In this document: positions 27,004 to 37,469 of the stretch, one piece after another
Position numbering within the stretch: position 1 is the first letter of the stretch
Layout of the letters: every line of letters begins with the position of its first letter
Source: JBDFMH01 sp047238125
GTDB taxonomy: Bacteria > Pseudomonadota > Alphaproteobacteria > Sphingomonadales > Sphingomonadaceae
DNA length: 64,000 nucleotides
NCBI RefSeq assembly: GCF_047238125.1
Contig: NZ_JBDFMH010000001.1
Span: 868,001-932,000 of the forward strand
Direction: 5' to 3'
Translations under genes and position numbers: made by a program
The notes under the pieces: model-generated
Database searches by the model: none
The model's input: the letters and a program-made list of their open reading frames with translations, nothing else
Told to the model about the DNA's origin: nothing

Positions 27004-27903
27004 ATGATCCGTATGATGATTGCCCTACTGGGCACGACATTGCTGCTGATCGGTTGCGGGCGCAAACCGCCTCCCGCCGAAACGGCCCCGCCGCCGGCGC
27101 AGGTCACCGCGCCGCTGCCGGAAGTGCGCGATGACGGCCCGTCGCTGCCGCCCGAGGATGGCGCCGGCGGGTTTCGCACCATCAATTCTGGTCTGGATAC
27201 GACAGAGGCACTGTGGCACCTGCGGTCCGCGCTGAATGTCGCAGCATTGAATTGCGACGCGGCGACAGCACCCGGACTGGTGGCCGGTTACAACGCGTTG
27301 CTCAAGGACCGGCGTAGCATCCTCGCCAAGGCCTATGCCGCCGAACAGCGGCGGTTTTCCGATCCCCGCGCGCTGGATCTGCATATGACACGGCTCTACA
27401 ACTATTTCGCCCAGCCTGGCGGCACGCGCGGCTTCTGCCCGGTCGCTTCCGCAGTCGCGGAAGAAGCGCGTGCGACGGCGCCCGGGGCACTACCTGCCTT
27501 TGCCGGCAGCGCGATCAATCGGTTGGATGCCCCGTTTCAGGATCATTATCGCCGCTGGCGGGATTATCGCGTGGCGCTCGCCGCGTGGCGGGCCGGCACC
27601 CGTGCACAACCGCCTGCTCCGGCCCAACCTCGTATCGAAACAGCGGCGCGCACGTCCGATGCGGGCGGCTGGCTGGTGCAGCTCGGCGCCTTTTCGGGAC
27701 AGGCGGCGGCGCGCACCGCTTGGGATCGGATCCGCACCCGAGCGCCAGGCTTCGCGAGCTATACGCCGCGTTACGAGGATGTTCCCGGCAAGTCGCTCGT
27801 GCGGGTCCGCATCGGACCAGCCAAGGACCGTTCGACCGCGCTGGCGATGTGCGCGACCGCGGCTGCGGCGGGACTCGACTGCGCGCCGGTGGCGAGCAAC
27901 TAA
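27004..27903 (+). CDS. SPOR-domain lipoprotein
   Basis: The 299-residue protein begins at ATG 27004 with a lipoprotein signal and lipobox LLIGCG, so it should be an inner- or outer-membrane lipoprotein facing the periplasm. A proline-rich segment follows. The middle region (about residues 60-210) is a helical domain of unknown function. The C-terminal 75 residues form a SPOR domain (GGWLVQLGAFSGQAAARTAW and SLVRVRIGPAKDRSTA), which binds denuded septal peptidoglycan. It may therefore act in cell division or wall remodelling. The two genes upstream, including the cell-wall recycling kinase anmK, run in the same direction. Confidence 0.88.
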   Translation: MIRMMIALLGTTLLLIGCGRKPPPAETAPPPAQVTAPLPEVRDDGPSLPPEDGAGGFRTINSGLDTTEALWHLRSALNVAALNCDAATAPGLVAGYNALLKDRRSILAKAYAAEQRRFSDPRALDLHMTRLYNYFAQPGGTRGFCPVASAVAEEARATAPGALPAFAGSAINRLDAPFQDHYRRWRDYRVALAAWRAGTRAQPPAPAQPRIETAARTSDAGGWLVQLGAFSGQAAARTAWDRIRTRAPGFASYTPRYEDVPGKSLVRVRIGPAKDRSTALAMCATAAAAGLDCAPVASN

Positions 27904-27932
27904 GCCGGGTCGGTCGACGGCGACCGTCCTTC

Positions 27933-29111
27933 CTACACTTTCCGGCTCAACGCGCGCATCGCATCGTCGAGCCCGTCGAGGGTGAGGGGATACATGCGGT
28001 CGTTCATCAGCTGCCGCATCAGCTGTGTGCTCTGTGAATATTGCCAGTGTTGCTCGGGTACCGGGTTCAGCCAGGCAGCCGCCGGATAGACGCCGGTCAG
28101 CCGTTGCATCCACACCGCGCCGGCTTCCTCGTTGAAATGCTCGACCGAGCCGCCGGGATGGCTGATCTCGTACGGGCTCATCGCCGCATCGCCGACGAAG
28201 ACCAGTTTGTAATCGTGGCCGAACTTGTGGAGCACGTCCCAGGTCGGCGTCCGCTCGGCGAAGCGGCGGCGATTGTCCTTCCACAGCCCTTCATAGGGGC
28301 AGTTGTGGAAATAGAAGAATTCGAGATGCTTGAACTCGGTGGTCGCAGCCGAGAACAGCTCCTCGACGAACTTGATGTGGGGATCCATCGATCCGCCGAT
28401 GTCTAGGAACAGCAGCAGCTTGACCGCATTGTGCCGTTCCGGCCGCATGCGGATGTCCAGCCAGCCCTGCCGCGCGGTGCCGTCGATCGTGCCGTCGATG
28501 TCGAGCTCGTCTGCCGCACCGGCCCGCGCGAACCGGCGCAGCCGGCGCAGCGCCACCTTGATGTTGCGAGTGCCGATCTCGCGGGTCGAATCCAGGTTCT
28601 GGAACTCGCGCTTGTCCCACACCTTGATCGCACGCTTATGCCGGCTTTCGCCCCCGATCCGCACGCCTTCCGGATTGTAGCCCGAATTCCCGAACGGGCT
28701 GGTGCCACCGGTGCCGATCCATTTGTTCCCGCCCTGGTGTCGGCCCTGCTGCTCCTCCAGCCGCTGCTTCAGCGTGGCCATGATCTCGTCCCAGTCGCCC
28801 AGCGACTTGATCTTCTCCATTTCCTCGGCGCTGAGATATTTCTCGGCGACCGCCTTCAGCCATTCCTCGGGCACTTCCGCCTGATCGGTCGCAAAACCCG
28901 TTTCCAGCCCTTTGAACACCTTGGCGAACACCTGATCGAACCGATCGAGCAGGCCTTCGTCCTTCACAAAGGTCGCGCGGGCCAGATAATAGAATTCCTC
29001 CGGCGTGCGCTGGATCACCTCTCGGTCGAGCGCATCGAGCAGCACGAGCTGCTCCTTCAGGCTGGCGGAAATGCCGGCGGCGCGCAGCGCATCGAGAAAG
29101 CCCAGGAACAT
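27933..29111 (-). CDS. CoxE-like VWA-domain protein
   Basis: This 392-residue protein resembles CoxE/YehP-type VWA proteins that partner MoxR ATPases as metal-insertion or complex-assembly chaperones. The N-terminal half is helical (FLDALRAAGISASLKEQLVLLDAL). The VWA domain starts near residue 230; its metal site reads LLFLDIGGSMD, a DxGxS variant of the usual DxSxS. It starts at ATG 29111 with AGGAAG upstream. A MoxR ATPase is encoded four genes upstream in the same minus-strand run, and the two probably work together. The client protein is unknown. Confidence 0.9.
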   Translation of the reverse strand: MFLGFLDALRAAGISASLKEQLVLLDALDREVIQRTPEEFYYLARATFVKDEGLLDRFDQVFAKVFKGLETGFATDQAEVPEEWLKAVAEKYLSAEEMEKIKSLGDWDEIMATLKQRLEEQQGRHQGGNKWIGTGGTSPFGNSGYNPEGVRIGGESRHKRAIKVWDKREFQNLDSTREIGTRNIKVALRRLRRFARAGAADELDIDGTIDGTARQGWLDIRMRPERHNAVKLLLFLDIGGSMDPHIKFVEELFSAATTEFKHLEFFYFHNCPYEGLWKDNRRRFAERTPTWDVLHKFGHDYKLVFVGDAAMSPYEISHPGGSVEHFNEEAGAVWMQRLTGVYPAAAWLNPVPEQHWQYSQSTQLMRQLMNDRMYPLTLDGLDDAMRALSRKV

Positions 29112-29151
29112 GGCGTCTTCCTAGATCGACCGGCGCAGTCGCGCCAGCCGG

Positions 29152-30135
29152 TCAGTCGTCGATCGTCGCGAGCCCAGCCTGCTGGCCGGTCAGTACGGGC
29201 AGGGCGGCCTGCACCGCGAGCGTGGGTTCGGGCAGGCCGTCGTACAGCGCGACCAGCGAAAGCCCGACGGTCGACCCCGCATAGGCAGCCATGGTCCGGC
29301 TCCCGGCGCGTGCCGTGGGCGAGGGCGCGATGTTGAGACTGACACCGGCATCGCCGAGCAGCGCGACATAGTTGTCACCGGATTTCGATCGATAAAGCGA
29401 GATAACGTCCGCGGGCAGGCCCGATCCGGTATCGCGGCACCAGAGATCGGGGCGGGCGGCAAGGCTGCCGGCGCCGCCGCGCACCGCGGAGAGCACCGTG
29501 CGACCGCCGCGTGTCGCTCCCGCCACCTGCTGCGCATCAGGTGACGCCTCTGGCCGGCCAGCCACGATCGGCGCATCGCCGCACGCAGCCGGCATCACCA
29601 TTGGATGCGGCGCGGGCACGGTCCGATCGAAGCGGACGACCTGGAGGATCCGGTCCATCTTCGCCGACACCGATGCTGCATCGAGTAAGGCGGACGTGAC
29701 ACGCAGCTTCAGCATCCATTCGCCAATCTGCGCGATCGCCACCCCGGTCGATCGGAAACGCGCGCCTTCAGGCAGATTGATCGCGCGGCGCAGCCCGGTG
29801 GGCGCGGCAGCGCCGCCGAGCGTGAACGGCACCGCTGCGGCATCGCTGCCGGATGCGCCGACATTGACCTGCATCGCAGCGGCAGTCCGCTCCATCCACA
29901 GCACAGGATTGGGGTGGGTGGAGCGATAGACATACAGCGTCACCGGTTCCTCGGCGGTACCATATTGCAGGATCGTATCGACCGACTTGCCGCTGGAAAG
30001 GTCGCGTGTTTCGCCACGCTTCAGCCCGGCGATCTCGTCTGGCAAGGTGATCCCCGCTGCCGGCTGCGTCCAATCCGCGAGCGCCGGGGCGGGCAAAGCG
30101 GTCAAAGAAACGAGCGACAGCAGGGCATATTTCAT
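29152..30135 (-). CDS. Exported protein of unknown function
   Basis: The 327-residue protein has a signal peptide (MKYALLSLVSLTALPAPALA) and no membrane anchor beyond it, so it is probably periplasmic. The start is ATG 30135 with GAGGA eight bases upstream. I recognise no family. The mature chain is mixed alpha/beta and contains two stretches that read like related beta-sandwich halves. It begins 11 nt after the M20-peptidase stop and precedes the CoxE-like gene by 40 nt, so it is part of the same operon. Confidence 0.75.
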   Translation of the reverse strand: MKYALLSLVSLTALPAPALADWTQPAAGITLPDEIAGLKRGETRDLSSGKSVDTILQYGTAEEPVTLYVYRSTHPNPVLWMERTAAAMQVNVGASGSDAAAVPFTLGGAAAPTGLRRAINLPEGARFRSTGVAIAQIGEWMLKLRVTSALLDAASVSAKMDRILQVVRFDRTVPAPHPMVMPAACGDAPIVAGRPEASPDAQQVAGATRGGRTVLSAVRGGAGSLAARPDLWCRDTGSGLPADVISLYRSKSGDNYVALLGDAGVSLNIAPSPTARAGSRTMAAYAGSTVGLSLVALYDGLPEPTLAVQAALPVLTGQQAGLATIDD

Positions 30136-30146
30136 CGTCGCTATCC

Positions 30147-31667
30147 TCAGCCGATCGCCGCGATCTCGTAGAGGAAGTCGACGAAGCCCATCGCCGCATC
30201 GTCGATTCCCGCGACCTTCGGGTTGCTGCTGTCGATCACGAAATATTCGTCCGGGGCATGCGCGCCGGATCCGTGGCCCAGCCCGAACTGGCCGGCCGGC
30301 AGGCCGACCGGCTGCCCGGTGAAGACCACGCCCGGCCATGACCCCGCCAGCCGCGGATAGACTGATGTCGGCACCTTGTGGCGGGCATAGGTGGCCAGCT
30401 CCGCCTTCACCAGGCTGCTGTCCTCTGCGGTTTCGGTCGGGTCGTATCCGCCCGACACGTTCATCTCCACGTCCTTGAAGCCTTTGGCATCGAGATGGGC
30501 GCGGATCTTGGCGACGGCCTCCTCGCGTGTCTGGTTCGGCACCAGCCGGCAATCGATCTTGGCGACCGCGCGGCCGGGCAGGATCGTCTTGCCGCCGGGG
30601 CCCGTATAGCCGGACACCAGGCCTTCGATGTTGATGGTCGGCACGGATGCCAGCCGCTCCAGCGATTGCGGCCAGCTCATGTCGTCGATCCAGCGCTGCA
30701 CACCCAGCTGCCGCTTCGCATCGGCTTCGCTCAGATTGCGCGCCGCTTCGGCCAGCAGCGCCTTCTCGCGCGCGGTCAGCGGGCGCACATTGTCCATATA
30801 GCCATTGACCGCCGGCATGTTGCCGTCCGGCGTGACGAGTGTCGAAAGTGCCGCGATCAGCCGCCAGGCTGGGCTGTCAACATTGGCCTTCTGGCTGGAA
30901 TGAATATCCTTTTCCGGTCCGCGGCCCCATGCCTTGCCCGATGCCACCAGCTCGAACTCGATCATGCCCTTGGCGCCGAGGTTGACCGCCACGCCCCCCG
31001 TCGTCGGGCTCTGCCAGCCGGAGGGGATGATGACGCCGACACATTTTTTAAGCGCCGCCAGCACGCGCGGCGTGCGCACGATATCGTTGAAGTTGGGCGA
31101 TCCGATCTCCTCCTCGCCCTCCGCCACCAGCACCAGGTTGACGGGCAGCTTCCGGCCGCTTGCCTTGAACGCGTGCACCGCCGCCAGGAAGGTCGCCTCC
31201 GGTCCCTTCTGGTTGACTGCACCACGGCCCATCACGACCTTGCCGAAGCCGGGCTTGTCAACGAGCCGCGCCTCGATCGGCGGCACGGACCATTCCGCCG
31301 GGTCATACTGCTTCACGTCATACATGAAGTAGATGCCCATCGTTTTCTTCGCGCCGGCATCGAGCACCGCGAACACGCCGGGGTGGCCCTTGGTCGGGAT
31401 CTTCTCAACCGTCTGGAAGCCGGCGTCGCGCGCCAGCCGCATCATATGATCGCAGCCCTTGTCCATGTCGCGGTTCTCGGCCGCAATGGATGGCATGCGA
31501 ATCCATTCCTGCAGACGCTGGACGGTAGCGTCATGCCCGGCCGTGATCGCCTTGCGGATCGAAGCCAGATCGCCGCTGGCTGCCAGGGTGGCGCCCGGGG
31601 TGAAGATCGCCGCGCCGGCGGCCGCGCCGCGCAGCACTGCGCGCCGCTCGAAGAATAGCTCGTCCAT
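30147..31667 (-). CDS. M20-family peptidase-like protein with an altered metal site
   Basis: This 506-residue protein has an N-terminal signal with two arginines (FERRAVLRGAAAG), possibly Tat-dependent, and the overall M20/M25/M40 fold with its inserted lid domain. It starts at ATG 31667; AAGGGG is seven bases upstream. The usual zinc ligands are not all there. The GHxDV motif reads FMYDV (Met115 in place of His), GRGxxDDKG reads GRGAVNQKG (Asn152 in place of Asp), and the later Asp ligand position reads IPSGW (Ser216). The EE pair (E186, E187) and the C-terminal His470 (GAHAPDE) are kept. It may bind one metal, use another chemistry, or be a non-catalytic binding protein. Confidence 0.85.
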   Translation of the reverse strand: MDELFFERRAVLRGAAAGAAIFTPGATLAASGDLASIRKAITAGHDATVQRLQEWIRMPSIAAENRDMDKGCDHMMRLARDAGFQTVEKIPTKGHPGVFAVLDAGAKKTMGIYFMYDVKQYDPAEWSVPPIEARLVDKPGFGKVVMGRGAVNQKGPEATFLAAVHAFKASGRKLPVNLVLVAEGEEEIGSPNFNDIVRTPRVLAALKKCVGVIIPSGWQSPTTGGVAVNLGAKGMIEFELVASGKAWGRGPEKDIHSSQKANVDSPAWRLIAALSTLVTPDGNMPAVNGYMDNVRPLTAREKALLAEAARNLSEADAKRQLGVQRWIDDMSWPQSLERLASVPTINIEGLVSGYTGPGGKTILPGRAVAKIDCRLVPNQTREEAVAKIRAHLDAKGFKDVEMNVSGGYDPTETAEDSSLVKAELATYARHKVPTSVYPRLAGSWPGVVFTGQPVGLPAGQFGLGHGSGAHAPDEYFVIDSSNPKVAGIDDAAMGFVDFLYEIAAIG

Positions 31668-31728
31668 CAATGCGCCCCTTGTCTGCCCAGGCGCGCATCA
31701 CAGCCCGGATGATCCGAGCCTGCAAGGA

Positions 31729-32469
31729 TTATCGCGGCTTGCGGAACCGGTAGGCGAATTGATCGGTCCGCCCGCGGATCGCGGGATCGAAGACATTGGC
31801 GGTGTGCGGATCGGCGGGATCACGCAGAAGCGAAGTCTCGGCTTCGAACTTGAACCCGGCCTTCTCGATCTCGGCGCGGGCAGCGGCGGAATCGATCCGG
31901 TGCAGCGTATCGGCATCGCGCAGGCCTGAGCCGGCAGCCGCGGCATGATCGATCACCAGCAAAGTCCCGCCGGGCTTCAGCACCCGGAACAGCGCAGCAT
32001 TGACCACATCGGCGGTGTCGGCAGGGAAGGGCTTCAGGTGCAGGTCGTGATAATTCTGGACCGTGATGATCGCATCGACCGGCGCCGGGAACTCCACGTC
32101 GTGCAGGTTGGTGGTGATCGGCACCACATTGGCATAAGCCGCTGCGACCCCCTTCTGATCCTCGCCATATTTGGCCATGAAGCGGATGAACTCGTCCGGC
32201 TGGAAGGCGAAAACCTTGCCCGTCGGACCCACGGTCGCAGACAGGAGGCGGGTATAATAGCCGCCACCCATGATAAAATCGGCGACCGTGTCGCCCGGCT
32301 TGATGCCGGCAAAGGCCAGTGTTTCAGCCGGCTTGCGGGCGGCGTCGCGCGCCTTGTCCGCCGCCGGCCGCGCGGGATCCGCCAGTGCGGCGCTGATCGC
32401 GGCCGAAGGCTTCTGTGCGGGCAGCGGCGCGGCTGCCAGAAGGGCAAGCATCAGCAAGGTGTGCTTCAT
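31729..32469 (-). CDS. Exported class I methyltransferase-like protein
   Basis: This 246-residue protein combines a cleavable signal peptide (MKHTLLMLALLAAAPLPA) with a SAM-methyltransferase-like Rossmann domain of the COG4798 type. The SAM motif I region is AGIKPGDTVADFIMGGGYYTRLL, later motifs include DAIITVQNYHDL, and the LKPGG-containing strand. I chose ATG 32469 because GGGGAG lies eight bases upstream. Export is odd for a SAM enzyme, since SAM is not expected in the periplasm; the family nevertheless commonly carries signal peptides. It lies between the MoxR ATPase and the M20 gene. Confidence 0.85.
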   Translation of the reverse strand: MKHTLLMLALLAAAPLPAQKPSAAISAALADPARPAADKARDAARKPAETLAFAGIKPGDTVADFIMGGGYYTRLLSATVGPTGKVFAFQPDEFIRFMAKYGEDQKGVAAAYANVVPITTNLHDVEFPAPVDAIITVQNYHDLHLKPFPADTADVVNAALFRVLKPGGTLLVIDHAAAAGSGLRDADTLHRIDSAAARAEIEKAGFKFEAETSLLRDPADPHTANVFDPAIRGRTDQFAYRFRKPR

Positions 32470-32535
32470 GGCGACCACTCCCCATCGTTCGGCCGCGAGA
32501 GCTTATCGCAGCACGGGTCGCGATCCCAGCGTGTT

Positions 32536-33381
32536 TCAGCTGCCCTGGCGTCGTGCCATGAAGGCCAGCCGCTCGAACAGCATCACATCCTGCTCGTTCT
32601 TCAACAGCGCACCGTGCAGTGGCGGGATTGCCTTGCGAGCTTCCTTGGACTGCAGCACTTCGAGCGGCATATCCTCCGCCAGCAACAGCTTCAGCCAATC
32701 GATCAGTTCGCTGGTCGAAGGCTTCTTCTTCAGGCCCGGCACCTCGCGGACCTCGTAGAAGATGTCCATTGCGCGGCTCACAAGCGATTTCTGGATACCG
32801 GGGAAATGGACGTCGATGATCGCCTGCATCGTCTCGCGATCGGGGAATTTGATATAGTGGAAGAAGCAGCGGCGCAGGAAAGCGTCGGGCAGATCCTTCT
32901 CGTTGTTCGACGTGATCACGACGATCGGCCGTTCGCGGGCCGCGATCGTCTCCTTGGTCTCATAGACGTCGAACGCCATGCGATCGAGCTCCTGGAGCAG
33001 ATCGTTCGGAAACTCGATGTCCGCCTTGTCGATCTCGTCGATCAGCAGCACGGGCAGGGTGGGGGATGTGAACGCCTCCCACAGCTTGCCGCGACGGATA
33101 TAGTTGGCGATATCATGCACGCGCGGATCGCCGAGCTGGCCATCGCGAAGCCGCGCCACCGCATCATATTCGTAAAGGCCCTGCTGCGCCTTGGTAGTGG
33201 ATTTGACGTGCCAGGCGATCAGTGGCGCGTTGGCTGCCTTCGCGATCTGCTCGGCCAGCACCGTCTTGCCGGTGCCGGGCTCACCCTTCACCAGCAAGGG
33301 CCGCCGCAGTGTGACCGCAGCATTGACGGCCACCTTCAGATCATCGGTGGCGACATAATCGCTGGTGCCCTGGAAACGCAT
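32536..33381 (-). CDS. MoxR-family AAA+ ATPase
   Basis: The 281-residue AAA+ ATPase has Walker A GEPGTGKT, Walker B VLLIDEIDK, sensor 1 in VVITSNNEKDLPDAFLRR with its arginine finger, and the MoxR-type helical lid. MoxR proteins act with VWA partners to activate or assemble client enzymes. The expected VWA (CoxE-like) partner is encoded downstream in the same run, separated by three exported-protein genes. The start ATG 33381 has GAGGGCAAGG upstream. Confidence 0.94.
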   Translation of the reverse strand: MRFQGTSDYVATDDLKVAVNAAVTLRRPLLVKGEPGTGKTVLAEQIAKAANAPLIAWHVKSTTKAQQGLYEYDAVARLRDGQLGDPRVHDIANYIRRGKLWEAFTSPTLPVLLIDEIDKADIEFPNDLLQELDRMAFDVYETKETIAARERPIVVITSNNEKDLPDAFLRRCFFHYIKFPDRETMQAIIDVHFPGIQKSLVSRAMDIFYEVREVPGLKKKPSTSELIDWLKLLLAEDMPLEVLQSKEARKAIPPLHGALLKNEQDVMLFERLAFMARRQGS

Positions 33382-33449
33382 GCCTTGCCCTCGGTTGCCG
33401 GTTGCAACCGAGCGTTAGGCACAAGCATCCGCTGCGTGCAAGCCGCGGA

Positions 33450-34112
33450 TCACTGGTCGATGCGTGCGGCCTGCCGGCTTTCCAGCAGATCCCACAACCC
33501 GCGATGCTGCACGAACAACTGGCTCGCGCCGAAGCCGATCGCGCGCGCCACCGCCGGATCGCCCGCCGCCGCGGTGATCGCGGCGTGGGTCGCGATGGCG
33601 TCCGGTATCAGGGTTGGTTCGACCGCGACGCCGCAGCGCCGGGCAGCCGCATCCAGCACCGCCCGCACCGCCACCCAATCCAGCGCCAGCGCGAAGGCCG
33701 CTCCCAGCGCGGTGCCCATCCGGTCAGATCGGGCGAGCATGCTCAGCGCGTGATGCTGGCCGATGACCGCCGCCTCGCATTCGGTCTGGCGCAGCGTGCT
33801 GGGCAACGGCCCGACCGCGACCACGAGCTTCGTGATGTACAGCCGCTCGGCCGCGAAACCGGCGCTCGTGCGCTTCAGCCAGTCCCCCGCCGGCGAGAGC
33901 GCGGCCCGCTCCAGCGCCAGTTCGGCCAATCCAGGATGGCGGCCGTGAAGCATGCAGAGAAAATGGGTGGCGTCCGCGAGGTCGCGCGTCGTCGACTTCC
34001 GGGTCAGGAGCGCCGCGGGCGCCGGATGCGCCGCGCTGCCATCGGTCGAAGCCGACGTGGCGAGACGGTCGGCAATGTCCGATCCGGCAAGGTCGACAGG
34101 GCTGATACGCAT
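33450..34112 (-). CDS. Uncharacterised helical protein
   Basis: The 220-residue protein is predicted from the ATG at 34112 (MRISPVDLAGSD), which has GGAGAG upstream; the open frame extends further left of this start but that part looks like non-coding arginine-rich translation. It has no signal peptide or membrane segment. It is rich in Ala and Leu and contains several histidines (for example DATHFLCMLHGRHPGLAE and VIGQHHALSMLARSD). I do not recognise the family. It precedes moxR by 68 nt and may be transcribed with it. Confidence 0.65.
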   Translation of the reverse strand: MRISPVDLAGSDIADRLATSASTDGSAAHPAPAALLTRKSTTRDLADATHFLCMLHGRHPGLAELALERAALSPAGDWLKRTSAGFAAERLYITKLVVAVGPLPSTLRQTECEAAVIGQHHALSMLARSDRMGTALGAAFALALDWVAVRAVLDAAARRCGVAVEPTLIPDAIATHAAITAAAGDPAVARAIGFGASQLFVQHRGLWDLLESRQAARIDQ

Positions 34113-34245
34113 TGCACTCTCCGCATTGGCCGCGCGCTGGCGCACGACCGGTGTGAACGCGCTTCTATACCGAAGCACGTAAAAGTGCGGTGAAGGCGGC
34201 ATTAGGCTTCCGGCAATCTGTTGCCGCCCGGCAAACGTAAGCCGG

Positions 34246-35406
34246 TCAGGCCGACGGGCAGACTTTTTCCATCTTGCCGACGATTTCATCCATCAGGTCA
34301 TAGCCGTCCCAGGGCAGCCGGGCATCGTCGCTGGTATTCGTCTGCATCGCGATGCCGATTGCCGGCCGCTCATAATAGCGCACCCAGCTTATGTAGCCGG
34401 GGATGTAGCCGCTATGTCCATAGGCGGTGCCGGCCGGCGTGCGCTGGATATGGATGCCCATTCCATATGTGTCGCCCTTGTCATCCGCGGGCTTCACGGG
34501 GGTCGTTGCCAGACGCCAGTCGCGCTCGCCGTGGACATTGCCGGTGCCCAGGCGGACGATCCAGCGAGCGAGATCGGGCGCGGTGGAGACAAAGCCGCCG
34601 CCGCCGCTTTCGAACTGCGGATTATAGATCAGGCGTCCGCCCCCCATCATGGCATCGCGGCCGAACAGGCTGCGCGCCCCCGCATAACCAGCAGTCAGGC
34701 GCGCTGGCGCCGGCGTCAGCGCAGCGACGGTGTCGCGCAGACCGAACGGACGCAGCAGGGAGCGCTCGATATAGGCCTGCCAGGGCTCGCCCGCAGTTTT
34801 GGAAATGATCTCGGCCACCAGCACATAATTGATGTCGCTGTAGCGGAAAACGCCAGGCTTCCCCGGCGCGTTACGACGCAGCGGACCGACCCAGTCGTCA
34901 AGGATGCGGGTACGCAGCGGATCGGCGATCAGCCCATCCATGAAGGGGCCATCATATTCGCCGTAGCCGCTCGTGTGAGACAGCAGCATGCGCGTCGTCA
35001 CCACATCGCCACCGGGGATATCGATGCCCGTCAGGATGCGGCCGATCGGGCGATCGAGATCGAGCCTGCCATCTTGGGCGAGCTTGAAGGCGGCCGCGCC
35101 GAAGAATGTCTTGCCGACGCTACCGGCAAGCATGCGCGCATCGGGCCGCATCGGCGTCCGTCGCTCATAATCGGAAAAGCCGCTCGCCACCGCAACCGGT
35201 GTGCGCCAGCGCAAGGGTACCGATATGGCCAGGGTGACGCCCGGTTCGGACTTGCCGGCCGTCGCTTTCGCTATGACGTCCTGCGCGATCGCCGCCACTG
35301 CGCCCGGAGTGCACGGCGCTCTGGTCGGCTGGGCCGATGCGGCGATGCTCAACGGCAGGGCCAGGAGAAGCGCGCAGCCTCGAACCAGCCCATGCCGTGT
35401 CATCAT
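34246..35406 (-). CDS. Secreted serine hydrolase, beta-lactamase class C / EstB-like
   Basis: This 386-residue protein has a signal peptide (cleavage near ASAQP) and the class C beta-lactamase-like fold. The nucleophile motif SVGK (SxxK) is at about residue 95. The second motif reads YSDIN, the esterase-type variant of YxN. The third is HSGY in place of KTG. Members are often esterases or D-aminopeptidases, so antibiotic resistance should not be assumed. It begins only 10 nt after the rpoD stop and may be read through from the dnaG-rpoD transcript. Confidence 0.9.
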   Translation of the reverse strand: MMTRHGLVRGCALLLALPLSIAASAQPTRAPCTPGAVAAIAQDVIAKATAGKSEPGVTLAISVPLRWRTPVAVASGFSDYERRTPMRPDARMLAGSVGKTFFGAAAFKLAQDGRLDLDRPIGRILTGIDIPGGDVVTTRMLLSHTSGYGEYDGPFMDGLIADPLRTRILDDWVGPLRRNAPGKPGVFRYSDINYVLVAEIISKTAGEPWQAYIERSLLRPFGLRDTVAALTPAPARLTAGYAGARSLFGRDAMMGGGRLIYNPQFESGGGGFVSTAPDLARWIVRLGTGNVHGERDWRLATTPVKPADDKGDTYGMGIHIQRTPAGTAYGHSGYIPGYISWVRYYERPAIGIAMQTNTSDDARLPWDGYDLMDEIVGKMEKVCPSA

Positions 35407-35416
35407 CGGTCGTCCC

Positions 35417-37453
<2,037 letters not shown>

Positions 37454-37469
37454 CTGCTACCCTTGGTCC

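Noticed and set aside
27490..28284. A 264-codon minus-strand open frame
   Set aside because: It overlaps the SPOR lipoprotein and CoxE-like genes out of frame and is arginine-rich with no domain.
31945..33753. A 602-codon open frame on the plus strand
   Set aside because: It lies opposite the methyltransferase-like and moxR genes, both of which have clear motifs.
34246..35406. Beta-lactamase resistance gene
   Set aside because: The motifs (SVGK, YSDIN, HSGY) are the esterase-like variant, so resistance is not supported.
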